Position numbers and translations under genes: made by a program. A model generated the notes under the pieces. That model did not search any database. It was not told the DNA's origin and worked only from the letters and a program-made list of their open reading frames with translations. DNA of 44,052 bases from an uncultured Flavobacteriaceae bacterium (lineage in GTDB: Bacteria; Bacteroidota; Bacteroidia; Flavobacteriales; Flavobacteriaceae): assembly GCA_943788095.1 (NCBI GenBank), contig CALSOZ010000011.1, positions 1 to 44,052 of the forward strand. The letters run 5' to 3'. Every line of letters begins with the position of its first letter. Position 1 is the stretch's first letter. Below are positions 27,520-35,040 of the stretch, piece by piece.

Positions 27520-28911
27520 TTATCTTCCAACGGCTTTATAAATAAAACCAATCGATTCAAGTGCCGCTTGATCTAGGATATTTCGTCCATCAAAAACAAA
27601 GGCTGGTTTAAGCATGTTATCATATATTTTTTGCCAATCGTAGGCTTTAAATTCATCCCATTCGGTAATCACTGCGAGTGCATGCGTCCCTTCTAAGGCT
27701 TCATACGGATTGGCATGAACTTCTAAAAATTTATTGTTTTCTGATTCTGGTCTGGTGTCCAATGCATTCAAATCGGATTGCATTTGAACAGCCGTCACCT
27801 TAGGATCATAAACTTGAATAGAAGCATGCTCTTCAATAAGTTTATCTGCGATATAAATCGCTGCAGATTCTCTGGAATCGTTGGTGTCTTTTTTAAAGGC
27901 CCAACCCAAAAATCCAATTTTCTTTCCAGCCACCGTTCCATATAATGCTTTAACGATTTGACTTGCAAAACGACTGCGTTGATGGTTGTTCATGATGATC
28001 ACTTGCTCCCAATAATCGGCAGCTTCGTCTAAGCCTAAAGACTTACATATGTATACTAAATTTAAGATGTCTTTTTGAAAACAAGACCCTCCAAATCCTA
28101 CAGAGGCTTTTAAAAATTTAGGGCCAATTCTTGAATCCGTTCCAATCGCTTTGGCCACATCGTCAATATTAGCGCCGGTAGACTCACAGAGTTCTGTTAA
28201 GGCATTAATCGAAGACACGCGTTGTGCTAAAAAAGCATTCGCCGTCAATTTTGAAAGTTCGGAAGACCATAAATTAGTGGTAATAATTTGGTCTCTCGGA
28301 ATCCAAGTGGCATAGATATCTATTAAGGTCTGCATCGCTTTAAGGCCTCGCTCTGTTTGATCGCCTCCAATTAAAACACGGTCGGGGGCTTCTAAATCTT
28401 GAATGGCGGTTCCTTCGGCTAAAAATTCTGGGTTTGATAAAATTTCAAAATTCACACCGGTCCCTGTATTTTCTAAGATGTCCTTAATCGCCTCGGCTGT
28501 TTTAACAGGGAGAGTTGATTTTTCAACGACGATTTTATCGGAAGTTGCAATTTTGGCAATTTGACGCGCACAAAGTTCTACATATTGTAAATCTGAGGCC
28601 ATGCCTTTTCCTGCGCCATAGGTTTTTGTGGGGGTGTTCACAGAGATGAAAATCATATCTGCTTGATGAATCGCCCCATCTACATCGGTTGAAAAAAATA
28701 AATTTCGTCCCCGTGCTTCTCCAACCACGGCATCTAATCCAGGTTCAAAAATAGGAAGCTTATTTAAATCTTCATCGTTCCAAGCATCAATTCGAGCCTG
28801 ATTCATATCCACTACAATCACTTTTATAGATGGATTTTTTTGGGCAATAACGGACATTGTTGGTCCTCCTACATAGCCTGCTCCAATACAACAAATTGTG
28901 TTTACACTCAT
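27520..28911 (-). CDS. ugd: UDP-glucose 6-dehydrogenase
   Basis: NAD-dependent oxidation of UDP-glucose to UDP-glucuronate for polysaccharide precursors; 463 residues. The N-terminal Rossmann motif is CIGAGYVGGPT. The catalytic Cys lies in GFGGSCFQKDILNLVYIC, with the conserved Lys in TANAFLAQR. IGFLGWAFKKDTNDSRESAAI and a C-terminal domain with FDGRNILD complete the enzyme. The length, the Gly-Pro-Thr after the first motif, and the FQKD-LNLVYIC form are closer to eukaryotic-type enzymes than to the shorter B. subtilis/TuaD type. It stands between the wbpP-like gene (6 bp gap) and the epimerase (1 bp gap). The frame is intact. Confidence 0.95.
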   Translation of the reverse strand: MSVNTICCIGAGYVGGPTMSVIAQKNPSIKVIVVDMNQARIDAWNDEDLNKLPIFEPGLDAVVGEARGRNLFFSTDVDGAIHQADMIFISVNTPTKTYGAGKGMASDLQYVELCARQIAKIATSDKIVVEKSTLPVKTAEAIKDILENTGTGVNFEILSNPEFLAEGTAIQDLEAPDRVLIGGDQTERGLKAMQTLIDIYATWIPRDQIITTNLWSSELSKLTANAFLAQRVSSINALTELCESTGANIDDVAKAIGTDSRIGPKFLKASVGFGGSCFQKDILNLVYICKSLGLDEAADYWEQVIIMNNHQRSRFASQIVKALYGTVAGKKIGFLGWAFKKDTNDSRESAAIYIADKLIEEHASIQVYDPKVTAVQMQSDLNALDTRPESENNKFLEVHANPYEALEGTHALAVITEWDEFKAYDWQKIYDNMLKPAFVFDGRNILDQAALESIGFIYKAVGR

Positions 28912-28917
28912 TTTTGG

Positions 28918-29912
28918 TTAATTCTTAAACTGTTCCCAGTACCATTCAACGGCATTTTTAAGACCACTTTCGAAGGCATGGGTTGGTTTGTAATTTAATA
29001 ATTTGACTGCTTTATCAACTGATGCCTGGGAGTGGGGAATGTCTCCGAACCGTTCCGGGCCATGGATCACTTGAACGTTAGCAATTGTTGGGTCAAATTT
29101 AGCTAAATATTTTTTTAAACTATGCACAAGTTGGACTAAAGTCGTCCGATCACCCACAGCTGTGTTATATATTTGGTTTAACGCCAACTTATTATCCGTT
29201 GACAACGCTAAAAGATTCATTACTATAACATTATCAATATACGTAAAATCACGATAATACGAGCCATCTCCGTTTATCACTGGAGATTCATGATTTATGA
29301 GTTGAATTACAAATTTGGGGATGACCGCCGCATAGGCGCCATTTGGATCCTGTTTTCTTCCAAAAACATTAAAATACCGCAAGCCAACAGTGTCTAAATC
29401 AAAACTATCTTTAAAAATCGTTGCATATAATTCGTTGACATACTTCGTAATCGCATAGGGCGATAAGGGTGCGCCTATCACCGCTTCAATTTTAGGAAGT
29501 TGTTTTGAATCTCCATAGGTCGAACTACTGGCAGCATACACAAATCGTTTCACTTTTTGATCTCTGGATGCGACTAACATATTAAGAAAACCATCCACAT
29601 TGACCGCGTTGGTGGTAATTGGATCTTTGATAGAACGCGGCACAGACCCCAATGCAGCTTGATGCAGCACAAAATCGACTTCCTGACACGCGTGCTGACA
29701 CGCATCTAAATCTCGAATATCCGCTTCTATAAAACGAAAGTTTTTATGCACTATAAACGCTTGAATGTTTTGAGTAAATCCTGTTGATAGATTATCCATA
29801 CAACGAACCTTGGCGCCCAATTTCAGTAAGGCCTCACACAAATTAGACCCTATAAACCCTGCACCACCACTAATAATAAGGTTGCTAGTGCTAGGGTAAA
29901 TACTTTTTTCAT
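28918..29912 (-). CDS. UDP-N-acetylglucosamine 4-epimerase-like SDR protein (WbpP-like), frameshift near start
   Basis: Extended SDR epimerase of about 331 residues, most like WbpP/Gne enzymes acting on UDP-GlcNAc or its uronate. Motifs: SGGAGFIGSNLCEALL for NAD; VDFVLHQAALGSVPRSIKDP (typical of WbpP); YAASSSTYGDS and YAITKYVNE for catalysis; LRYFNVFGRKQDPNGAYAAVIP; and GDGSYYRDFTYIDNV. The open frame has no ATG before the NAD motif. The ATG at 29912 connects if the T-run at plus 29904-29909 has one more T, giving MKKSIYPSTSNLIISGGAG. I therefore place the start there; otherwise a TTG at 29841 would cut off the NAD motif. It is the first gene of this polysaccharide cluster. Confidence 0.85.
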
Positions 29913-30279
29913 AGTCTTAAATATTTTAGTTTAAAAATTATTTTGCGAATTTATTAAGTATTGTTTAAGCTATTTAATAATTTTAGTGTGTTACACAATA
30001 TATCCTGTATGTATGCACAACCAATTGAGCTGGTTTCGAATCAGAATGTCCCTATTAAAAAAAAAGCTCTTCTGAACACCTATTGAAAAGGGCTGTGTGT
30101 TTCGAGAAGATACGGGCTAGAAGGGGATTTAAAACAAGAACTATTAAACATGAAAAAAGGGAGAACCAATTCCAGGGAATCAATTCTCCAATTTTGAGAT
30201 CAAACTTTCAGAAATTCAAACATTCAAGAGCTGTTTGAAAAAAATATTAGAGGCAAAATATTTATTTCACTAAACCCAT
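29913..30279. other. Intergenic region between the sulfur cluster and the polysaccharide cluster
   Basis: 367 bp without a gene I can support. It contains the terminator at 30153-30189. A short open stretch on the plus strand (about 30190-30273; NFEIKLSEIQTFKSCLKKIL) has no start or relatives that I recognise. The promoter of the polysaccharide genes should be in 29913-30000; I see no clear TTG/TAnnTTTG pair there. Confidence 0.5.
30153..30189 (-). terminator. Probable terminator of the sulfur cluster
   Basis: On the minus strand, GGAGAATTGATTCC (30189-30176) can pair with GGAATTGGTTCTCC (30173-30160) with some G-T pairs, around a two- to three-base loop. It is followed by C and six T. It lies about 90 bp beyond the stop of the last YeeE gene. 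Confidence 0.65.
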
Positions 30280-30693
30280 TTAATGTGGTAATTGATCTTT
30301 TAAAAGTCCATACAAAAACGTCCCTAAAAGCGAGGCCACAATAACCACAAGAATGGGTGCATATCCTGCGCCCGCTAAAGTAAACATAGGCCCTGGGCAA
30401 GCACCTGCTAAGGCCCAGCCTAATCCAAATATAATACCCCCAATAAGGTATCGCGCAATGCTTCTCTCTTTTGACATAAATATAATTGGTTCACCATAAA
30501 AGGAGTTTATTTTGTAACGCTTTATCAATTGTACCACCACGAGACCCACCGCTAAAGCAGTGCCAATGATGCCATACATATGAAAGGACTCAAATTTAAA
30601 CATTTCATAAATACGAAACCAAGAGGCCGCTTCTGATTTGAACATTGTAATGCCAAAAAGGATTCCGATAAAAAGATATATAATTGTTCTCAT
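30280..30693 (-). CDS. YeeE/YedE-type sulfur transporter, second half-size protein (DUF6691-like)
   Basis: Membrane protein of 137 residues with four likely helices (IIYLFIGILFGITMF, YGIIGTALAVGLVVVQLI, LIGGIIFGLGWALAGACPGP and PILVVIVASLLGTFLYGLL). The GLGWALAGACPGPM motif carries the Cys (C99) seen in YeeE/YedE proteins, where paired Cys motifs line the pathway for thiosulfate or sulfane sulfur. The gene is 3 bp after the first half-size YeeE gene, and together they correspond to a full-length transporter. The neighbouring CstB-like enzyme supports a sulfur role; the exact transported species is inferred. The frame is intact. Confidence 0.88.
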   Translation of the reverse strand: MRTIIYLFIGILFGITMFKSEAASWFRIYEMFKFESFHMYGIIGTALAVGLVVVQLIKRYKINSFYGEPIIFMSKERSIARYLIGGIIFGLGWALAGACPGPMFTLAGAGYAPILVVIVASLLGTFLYGLLKDQLPH

Positions 30694-30696
30694 AGT

Positions 30697-31254
30697 TTAA
30701 AAAATTAAAGGGAAAATTAAATGAATCATAGTGAGTCCTCCAATAAAAAAACCAATGACGGCAATTAATGAAGGGAGCTGAAGGTTACTTAATCCGGAAA
30801 TTGCATGCCCCGAAGTACAGCCACCTGCATAGCGCGCTCCAAAACCAACTAACATGCCTCCAATGGATAAAATAAGGAGTGACTTAATATTGGTTAGAGC
30901 AGAGATTTCAAAAAGTTTGCTTGGAAGATAAGCACTTCCTGCACTTTGAAAACCTAATGCTTTTAGATCTGTAACAGTATCAGGATGTATCGCAACGATC
31001 AAATCTGATGATAGAAAGTGGACGCCTATATAGCCTCCAATAACAGCTCCCAAGATGACGACTAAATTCCATTTTTGAGTTTTCCAGTCAAATTTAAAAA
31101 ACCCAGAAGTGTTACCAGCCCCACAAATGGTACAGAGTGTCCGAAGATTTGAAGACATTCCAAAGTTTTTTCCAACCATTAAAAGTAAAAACATTACAAG
31201 GGCAATCAAAGGGCCTGAAACATACCACGGCCATGGTTCGTAAATTGAAATCAT
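30697..31254 (-). CDS. YeeE/YedE-type sulfur transporter, first half-size protein
   Basis: Membrane protein of 185 residues with about five helices. The signature GFGARYAGGCTSGHAISG holds the conserved Cys (C146); a second Cys pair occurs in LCTICGAGN (C41, C44). Family members move thiosulfate or related sulfur compounds across the inner membrane. This one is split, with its partner beginning 3 bp after its stop. Its start is 91 bp after the CstB-like gene, and a short perfect hairpin (31279-31293) lies in that gap. I see no separate -7 box or palindromic operator here, so it is probably co-transcribed with the CstB-like gene. The frame is intact. Confidence 0.9.
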   Translation of the reverse strand: MISIYEPWPWYVSGPLIALVMFLLLMVGKNFGMSSNLRTLCTICGAGNTSGFFKFDWKTQKWNLVVILGAVIGGYIGVHFLSSDLIVAIHPDTVTDLKALGFQSAGSAYLPSKLFEISALTNIKSLLILSIGGMLVGFGARYAGGCTSGHAISGLSNLQLPSLIAVIGFFIGGLTMIHLIFPLIF

Positions 31255-31278
31255 AATAAATATAATTAGTTTAGAGGA

Positions 31279-31293
31279 GGCTGAAATTCAGCC
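31279..31293. promoter_or_regulatory. Intercistronic hairpin before the YeeE genes
   Basis: GGCTGAA-A-TTCAGCC is a perfect 7 bp inverted repeat, 25 bp before the first YeeE start. On the minus strand no T-run follows, so it is not a normal terminator for this operon. It might adjust RNA stability or translation of the YeeE pair. Confidence 0.35.
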
Positions 31294-31345
31294 ATTTTTA
31301 TTTTTTTTAGTCAGTTCTGTTTTTAGGGTATTCTTCTGTTAGTTT

Positions 31346-32755
31346 CTATAAAGTTGAGGGACAAACAAAATCTGATACCTGAATACTAGTTTCCTTAATT
31401 GCTGAAAACCCACCTTTGATATTAATTAAATTATGAATCCCACGACTTTTAAGAATCGAGGCTGCAATCATACTTCTATAACCTCCAGCACAATGGATAA
31501 AGAACGGTTGATTGCTCTTGAATTCCGCAAGATAGTCGTTGATGAAATTTAATGGAGTATTATGAGCGTCTAGAATATGTTCTGATAAAAATTCAGATTC
31601 TCTACGCATATCAAATACGTTGGTTTTATGAGTTTCGTAAGCTGTTTTGAATGCCTCAGCAGTGATGGAACTAACGACATCGTATTCCATGGACGCTTTT
31701 TTCCATGCTTCAAACCCACCCTTTAGATACCCAAGAGTTTGGTCAAAACCAACGCGCGATAAACGTGTGATCGCTTCTTCTTCCTGACCTTTTTCAGTGA
31801 TTAATAACAGAGGTTGTTGGACGTCAGCAATCAGGGCGCCAACCCATGGGGCAAAATCTCCATCAAGACCAATAAAAATGGAGCTGGGAATGTGACCTTT
31901 TTCATACGCATCTTGAGATCTAACATCCAAAATAATGGCTGAAGTTTCATTTGCTGCTGCTTCAAAAGCGCGTGGCGAAAGGGCTTGAGCCCCTCTTTTT
32001 AGAACCGTCTCAAAATCATCATAACCTTCTCTATTTAATTTTACATTTGCTGGGAAATACTCTGGAGGTGGCAAAAGTCCTTTCGTCACTTCTGAAATGA
32101 ATTCTTTTTTGGTCATATCGGCACGGAGGGCATAATTCACCTTCTTTTGATTTCCCAAGCTGTCAACGGTTTCTTTCATCATGTTTTTACCACAAGCCGA
32201 ACCTGCACCATGTGCGGGGTACACAATAACATCATCTGAAAGTACCATGATTTTTTGGCGTAAGCTATCATAGAGATTGCCTGCTAGGTCTTCGATGGTT
32301 AAATCTCCCATTTTTTGTGCCAAATCGGGCCTTCCAACATCTCCTAAAAAAAGGGTGTCTCCACTAAAAATGGCATGATCTTTTCCGGTTTCATCTCTTA
32401 AAAGATAGGTCGTACTTTCCATGGTATGTCCTGGTGTGTGAAGAGCTATAATGGTAAGGTTTCCCAATTTGAATTCTTGACCATCGGTTGCTATGATGGC
32501 TTCAAATTTCGGATTCGCGTTTGGTCCGTAAATAATGGGTGCGTTCGTTTCTTTAGAAAGTGTTACATGACCGCTTACAAAATCGGCATGGAAGTGCGTT
32601 TCAAATATATATTTAATCGTTGCATTGTCCCGTTTGGCACGGTTGAGATAAGGTTTCACCTCTCTTAAAGGGTCAATGATTGCAACGTCTCCGTTGCTTT
32701 CAATATAATAAGCGCCTTGCGCAAGACAGCCTGTATAGATTTGTTCAATTTTCAT
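31346..32755 (-). CDS. CstB-like persulfide dioxygenase-rhodanese fusion
   Basis: 469 residues from the ATG at 32755 (a TTG two codons earlier is less likely). The N-terminal metallo-beta-lactamase domain of ETHE1/persulfide-dioxygenase type has the iron ligands in ETHFHADFVSGH (H54, H56, D58), H110 in HTPGHT, D133 in SGDTLFLGDVGRPDL and H182 in YPAHGAGSACGK. A first rhodanese domain (about 260-355) has no Cys at the active-site position (LLLITEKGQEEE), so it should be inactive. A second rhodanese domain (about 365-469) has the catalytic loop HCAGGYRS with C422. This MBL, inactive rhodanese, active rhodanese order is that of staphylococcal CstB, which turns low-molecular-weight persulfides into thiosulfate. 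A palindromic operator lies 54 bp upstream. The frame is intact. Confidence 0.92.
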   Translation of the reverse strand: MKIEQIYTGCLAQGAYYIESNGDVAIIDPLREVKPYLNRAKRDNATIKYIFETHFHADFVSGHVTLSKETNAPIIYGPNANPKFEAIIATDGQEFKLGNLTIIALHTPGHTMESTTYLLRDETGKDHAIFSGDTLFLGDVGRPDLAQKMGDLTIEDLAGNLYDSLRQKIMVLSDDVIVYPAHGAGSACGKNMMKETVDSLGNQKKVNYALRADMTKKEFISEVTKGLLPPPEYFPANVKLNREGYDDFETVLKRGAQALSPRAFEAAANETSAIILDVRSQDAYEKGHIPSSIFIGLDGDFAPWVGALIADVQQPLLLITEKGQEEEAITRLSRVGFDQTLGYLKGGFEAWKKASMEYDVVSSITAEAFKTAYETHKTNVFDMRRESEFLSEHILDAHNTPLNFINDYLAEFKSNQPFFIHCAGGYRSMIAASILKSRGIHNLINIKGGFSAIKETSIQVSDFVCPSTL

Positions 32756-32779
32756 GCTCAAATATTTAGATTTATGGTG

Positions 32780-32824
32780 TAAATGTATGAAGAGGGATCT
32801 GCTTTTACAGTAACCTTTGTTACA
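32780..32824 (-). promoter_or_regulatory. Promoter and Crp/Fnr-type operator of the CstB-like gene
   Basis: On the minus strand, TGTAACAAAGGTTACT (32824-32809) is an inverted repeat, TGTAAC-N4-GTTACA with one mismatch at the last base. The -7-like box TACATTTA (32787-32780) lies 21 bp downstream, putting the two centres 33 bp apart. This matches a class II activator position near -41. The copy upstream of the regulator gene has identical spacing. Seen directly: sequence and spacing. Inferred: binding by the neighbouring regulator. Confidence 0.68.
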
Positions 32825-32842
32825 TTAGAAGTTTTTTTTTGA

Positions 32843-33652
32843 TCAGTTCAATAAGAACTCCATATAAAAGATAAATAGGGCCATTATGAAAATAAAATAC
32901 CCGAACCCTTTTTTGAGTTTTCCACTATCAATAAAATTGCTTAAATAGCTGCCAATATAAATTCCTACACTAGCAATTCCTGTAAAAGTGAATAGAAATT
33001 CCCAATCGATTTCCATCTTAGTCGCGTCTCCAATAAAAAAACCCAGCAGGGACTTAAAAGCAATGATAATTAAAGAGGTCCCAATGGCGACTTTCATTTC
33101 TACATTTGCTAAAATTACTAAAGCGGGTATGATTAAAAATCCTCCGCCCGCTCCAATGAGGCCAGTAATTCCACCAACAAGCAACCCTTCAATTAATATT
33201 AAGGGATAATTGTACGAGACCGTTCGTCCCTTATTTAAAGGGGTTACTTTTTGTTGATTCAGCATCGAAAATGCGGCAGGAAACATAAGCAATGCAAAGA
33301 GTCCAAACATACCCATTCGACGAGTAAAAATAAACGTTCCAATATTGAATAATTCGTCTGGTAGGATTGGTACTAAAAAATGCCGCACCAGACTCACGCC
33401 TACAATAGCGGGCACGCCAAAAACAATGGCCGTTTTCCAATCGACATAGCCTTTAAAATGCTGTTTGAGACCACCGATTAAAGCACTTATTCCAACGATG
33501 AATAAGGAATAGGAAGTTGCGATACGTTCATCAAACGAAAAAAGATATGCCAAAACGGGAACGGCTAATATTGAACCACCACCCCCAATCAGCCCTAATG
33601 AAATTCCGATAATCAATGCACAAATGAATCCAAAGAGCTCAAATAGGTCCAT
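32843..33652 (-). CDS. TauE/SafE family sulfite/organosulfur exporter
   Basis: Membrane permease of 269 residues with about eight helices. The TauE/SafE repeats are visible: ALIIGISLGLIGGGGSILAVPVL at the N-terminus and GLLVGGITGLIGAGGGFLIIPALVI in the middle, both with the Gly-rich loop G-x-G-G-G. The family exports sulfite, sulfonates or related anions. In this setting, sulfite produced by the persulfide dioxygenase is a plausible cargo. It starts 14 bp after the Crp/Fnr gene, probably on the same transcript. The frame is intact. Confidence 0.92.
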   Translation of the reverse strand: MDLFELFGFICALIIGISLGLIGGGGSILAVPVLAYLFSFDERIATSYSLFIVGISALIGGLKQHFKGYVDWKTAIVFGVPAIVGVSLVRHFLVPILPDELFNIGTFIFTRRMGMFGLFALLMFPAAFSMLNQQKVTPLNKGRTVSYNYPLILIEGLLVGGITGLIGAGGGFLIIPALVILANVEMKVAIGTSLIIIAFKSLLGFFIGDATKMEIDWEFLFTFTGIASVGIYIGSYLSNFIDSGKLKKGFGYFIFIMALFIFYMEFLLN

Positions 33653-33666
33653 AATAATAATTGTTT

Positions 33667-34302
33667 TTATTTTAAATTAATTATTTGAATGTGGTTTCGT
33701 TTCAACTCAATTTTGCCTAAATTTTCTAACTTTTTTAGAAGTCTCGAAATCACCACTCTTGAGCTGTGAAGTTCGTAAGCAATTTCTTGATGTGTATTAT
33801 ATATGGAAAGATTGTTAGTGATGCGGGATTTTTCTTCTAAAAAACTCAATAACCGCTCATCCATTTTTGTGAATGCAATGGCGTCCACTGTTTGCAACAA
33901 TTCGTTGAGGCGTTTATGGTAACTTTCAAAAACAAAGTGTCTCCATGACTTGTATTTTGCAGCCCATTCTTCCATCTTTATGACGGGAACCATGACCAGA
34001 CTCGTGTCCATTTCAGCAACTGCCTTGATTTGACTTTTGGCTTGTCCCATACAACAGTTCATAGTCATGGAACAGGTGTCTCCTTTTTCAAGATAATAGA
34101 GCAGTAACTCGTCGCCATCAGAGTCATCTCTCAAAATTTTAATAGCACCGGACACTAATAAAGGCATTCCTTTAATATAGTTTCCGATTTCTATAATCTT
34201 ATAACCAGCTGGAACGTCCTTAAAAGTACCGACTTGTGAAATTTCTTCCAGCAATGCCTCTTCAAATAGATGACCGTAACTCGCTTTTAACTCTTGAATC
34301 AT
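33667..34302 (-). CDS. Crp/Fnr family transcriptional regulator with a Cys-x5-Cys-Cys cluster
   Basis: 211 residues. The N-terminal cyclic-nucleotide-like sensor domain (about 20-120) reads GTFKDVPAGYKIIEIGNYIKG and LLVSGAIKILRDD; a long dimer helix follows (about 115-150), then the C-terminal winged helix-turn-helix (about 150-205) with THQEIAYELHSSRVVISRLLKKLENLGKIEL. No Fnr-like N-terminal Cys cluster is present. Three Cys sit close together in the sensor domain at GDTCSMTMNCCMG (C77, C83, C84), a candidate thiol/persulfide sensing site. The gene lies directly upstream of tauE and has a palindromic operator 44-59 bp before its start, implying self-regulation. I recall similar Cys-bearing regulators elsewhere in Bacteroidetes; none that I can name is functionally assigned. 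The frame is intact. Confidence 0.92.
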   Translation of the reverse strand: MIQELKASYGHLFEEALLEEISQVGTFKDVPAGYKIIEIGNYIKGMPLLVSGAIKILRDDSDGDELLLYYLEKGDTCSMTMNCCMGQAKSQIKAVAEMDTSLVMVPVIKMEEWAAKYKSWRHFVFESYHKRLNELLQTVDAIAFTKMDERLLSFLEEKSRITNNLSIYNTHQEIAYELHSSRVVISRLLKKLENLGKIELKRNHIQIINLK

Positions 34303-34316
34303 GATTTTAATTTTTG

Positions 34317-34361
34317 TAAAACTAGAACTTTAAAACCATCTTTTTTGTAACATCGGTTACA
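34317..34361 (-). promoter_or_regulatory. Promoter and palindromic operator of the Crp/Fnr-tauE operon
   Basis: TGTAACATCGGTTACA (34346-34361) is a perfect 6-4-6 palindrome, the usual layout of Fnr-type sites. The -7-like box on the minus strand is TAGTTTTA (34324-34317), with 21 bp between box and palindrome, exactly as at the CstB-like gene. The box is 15 bp before the regulator ATG, so the leader would be very short. Confidence 0.7.
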
Positions 34362-34607
34362 TTTAATTGTTCTTCAATCATCTAGTCCAAGTTTTATAAA
34401 ACCCACGCATATTTATAAATACCACACTATAAGGAAGCGAAAGATACATTGTTAATCGTAAAAATAGAATGGATTAATGCATAATTCCTACATAGCACCG
34501 TCGTCTAAATCGGAGGAGTCTGTCTGAAACTCATAAGAAACAAAACCCAATTAATGCGCTTTGTTTTAGAATTTTATAAGGAATAATTAAGTACGGTTTT
34601 TTAATTC
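34362..34607. other. Intergenic region upstream of the Crp/Fnr gene
   Basis: 246 bp, AT-rich, between the operator and the T9SS remnant stop. A stretch on the minus strand (about 34550-34490; VSYEFQTDSSDLDDGAM) is open for some 20 codons but has no start or relatives I know. No terminator hairpin is clear. Confidence 0.35.
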
Positions 34608-35005
34608 TTATCTTTTAATCATTCTTTTTAGTGTCCTTTTATTCACTTTTAGCATATAAACAGCTGCTTTCAAGTTGCTGGAATTAATATTTCCTTTCAT
34701 GTCATTGACTGTCTGCTCTAATACATTTTAACCTAATAGGTTAAAAAGTGTGAGGTATTAATGACCCTCGAAGACTCAATGGTCCACACAGAAGCTTTTG
34801 GATTTGGATATTTACTCACACTATTAATTTCATTGGGATCAAGACCTAATGTTTCCTCTATAGTTACTGAACGTGTTACTTCAGTGGCTTCATGACCACT
34901 AGAGTCTGATAAATTATAAGTTATGGTGTAAGCACTTACAATAGCTGTATTTACTGCATTTCCTCCTACACTAACTGTGAGTGAGGTAGGGAAGAGCTGC
35001 GCAGA
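34608..35005 (-). pseudogene. C-terminal remnant of a T9SS-secreted protein (Ig-like domain plus type A sorting domain)
   Basis: The minus strand first encodes one Ig-like/DUF5011-type repeat end (VSAYTITYNLSDSSGHEATEVTRSVT). It then encodes a type A T9SS C-terminal sorting domain: SVSKYPNPKASVWTIESS, then after a slip near 34750 LTLFNLLG and NVLEQTVNDMKGNINSSNLK, ending VYMLKVNKRTLKRMIKR with stop at 34608. One in-frame TAA (after NLLG) and one or more frame slips interrupt it. The 5' part is gone: homology ends at about 35000 beside two GC-rich palindromes and the tRNA terminator. The rest of the protein, its signal peptide and its catalytic domain are missing, so it is a remnant. It would once have been a surface or secreted protein exported by the T9SS. 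Confidence 0.75.
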
Positions 35006-35027
35006 TCTCACAAAGCGCCGCTTTGAA
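35000..35027. repeat. Two GC-rich palindromes at the truncation point of the T9SS remnant
   Basis: CTGCGCAG (35000-35007, with partial GAG/CTC flanks) and the near-perfect CAAAGCG-C-CGCTTTG (35013-35027) stand side by side in otherwise AT-rich DNA, just where homology of the remnant stops. They may be a REP-like or mobile-element relic. Confidence 0.4.
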
Positions 35028-35040
35028 AAAGTACCAACAA

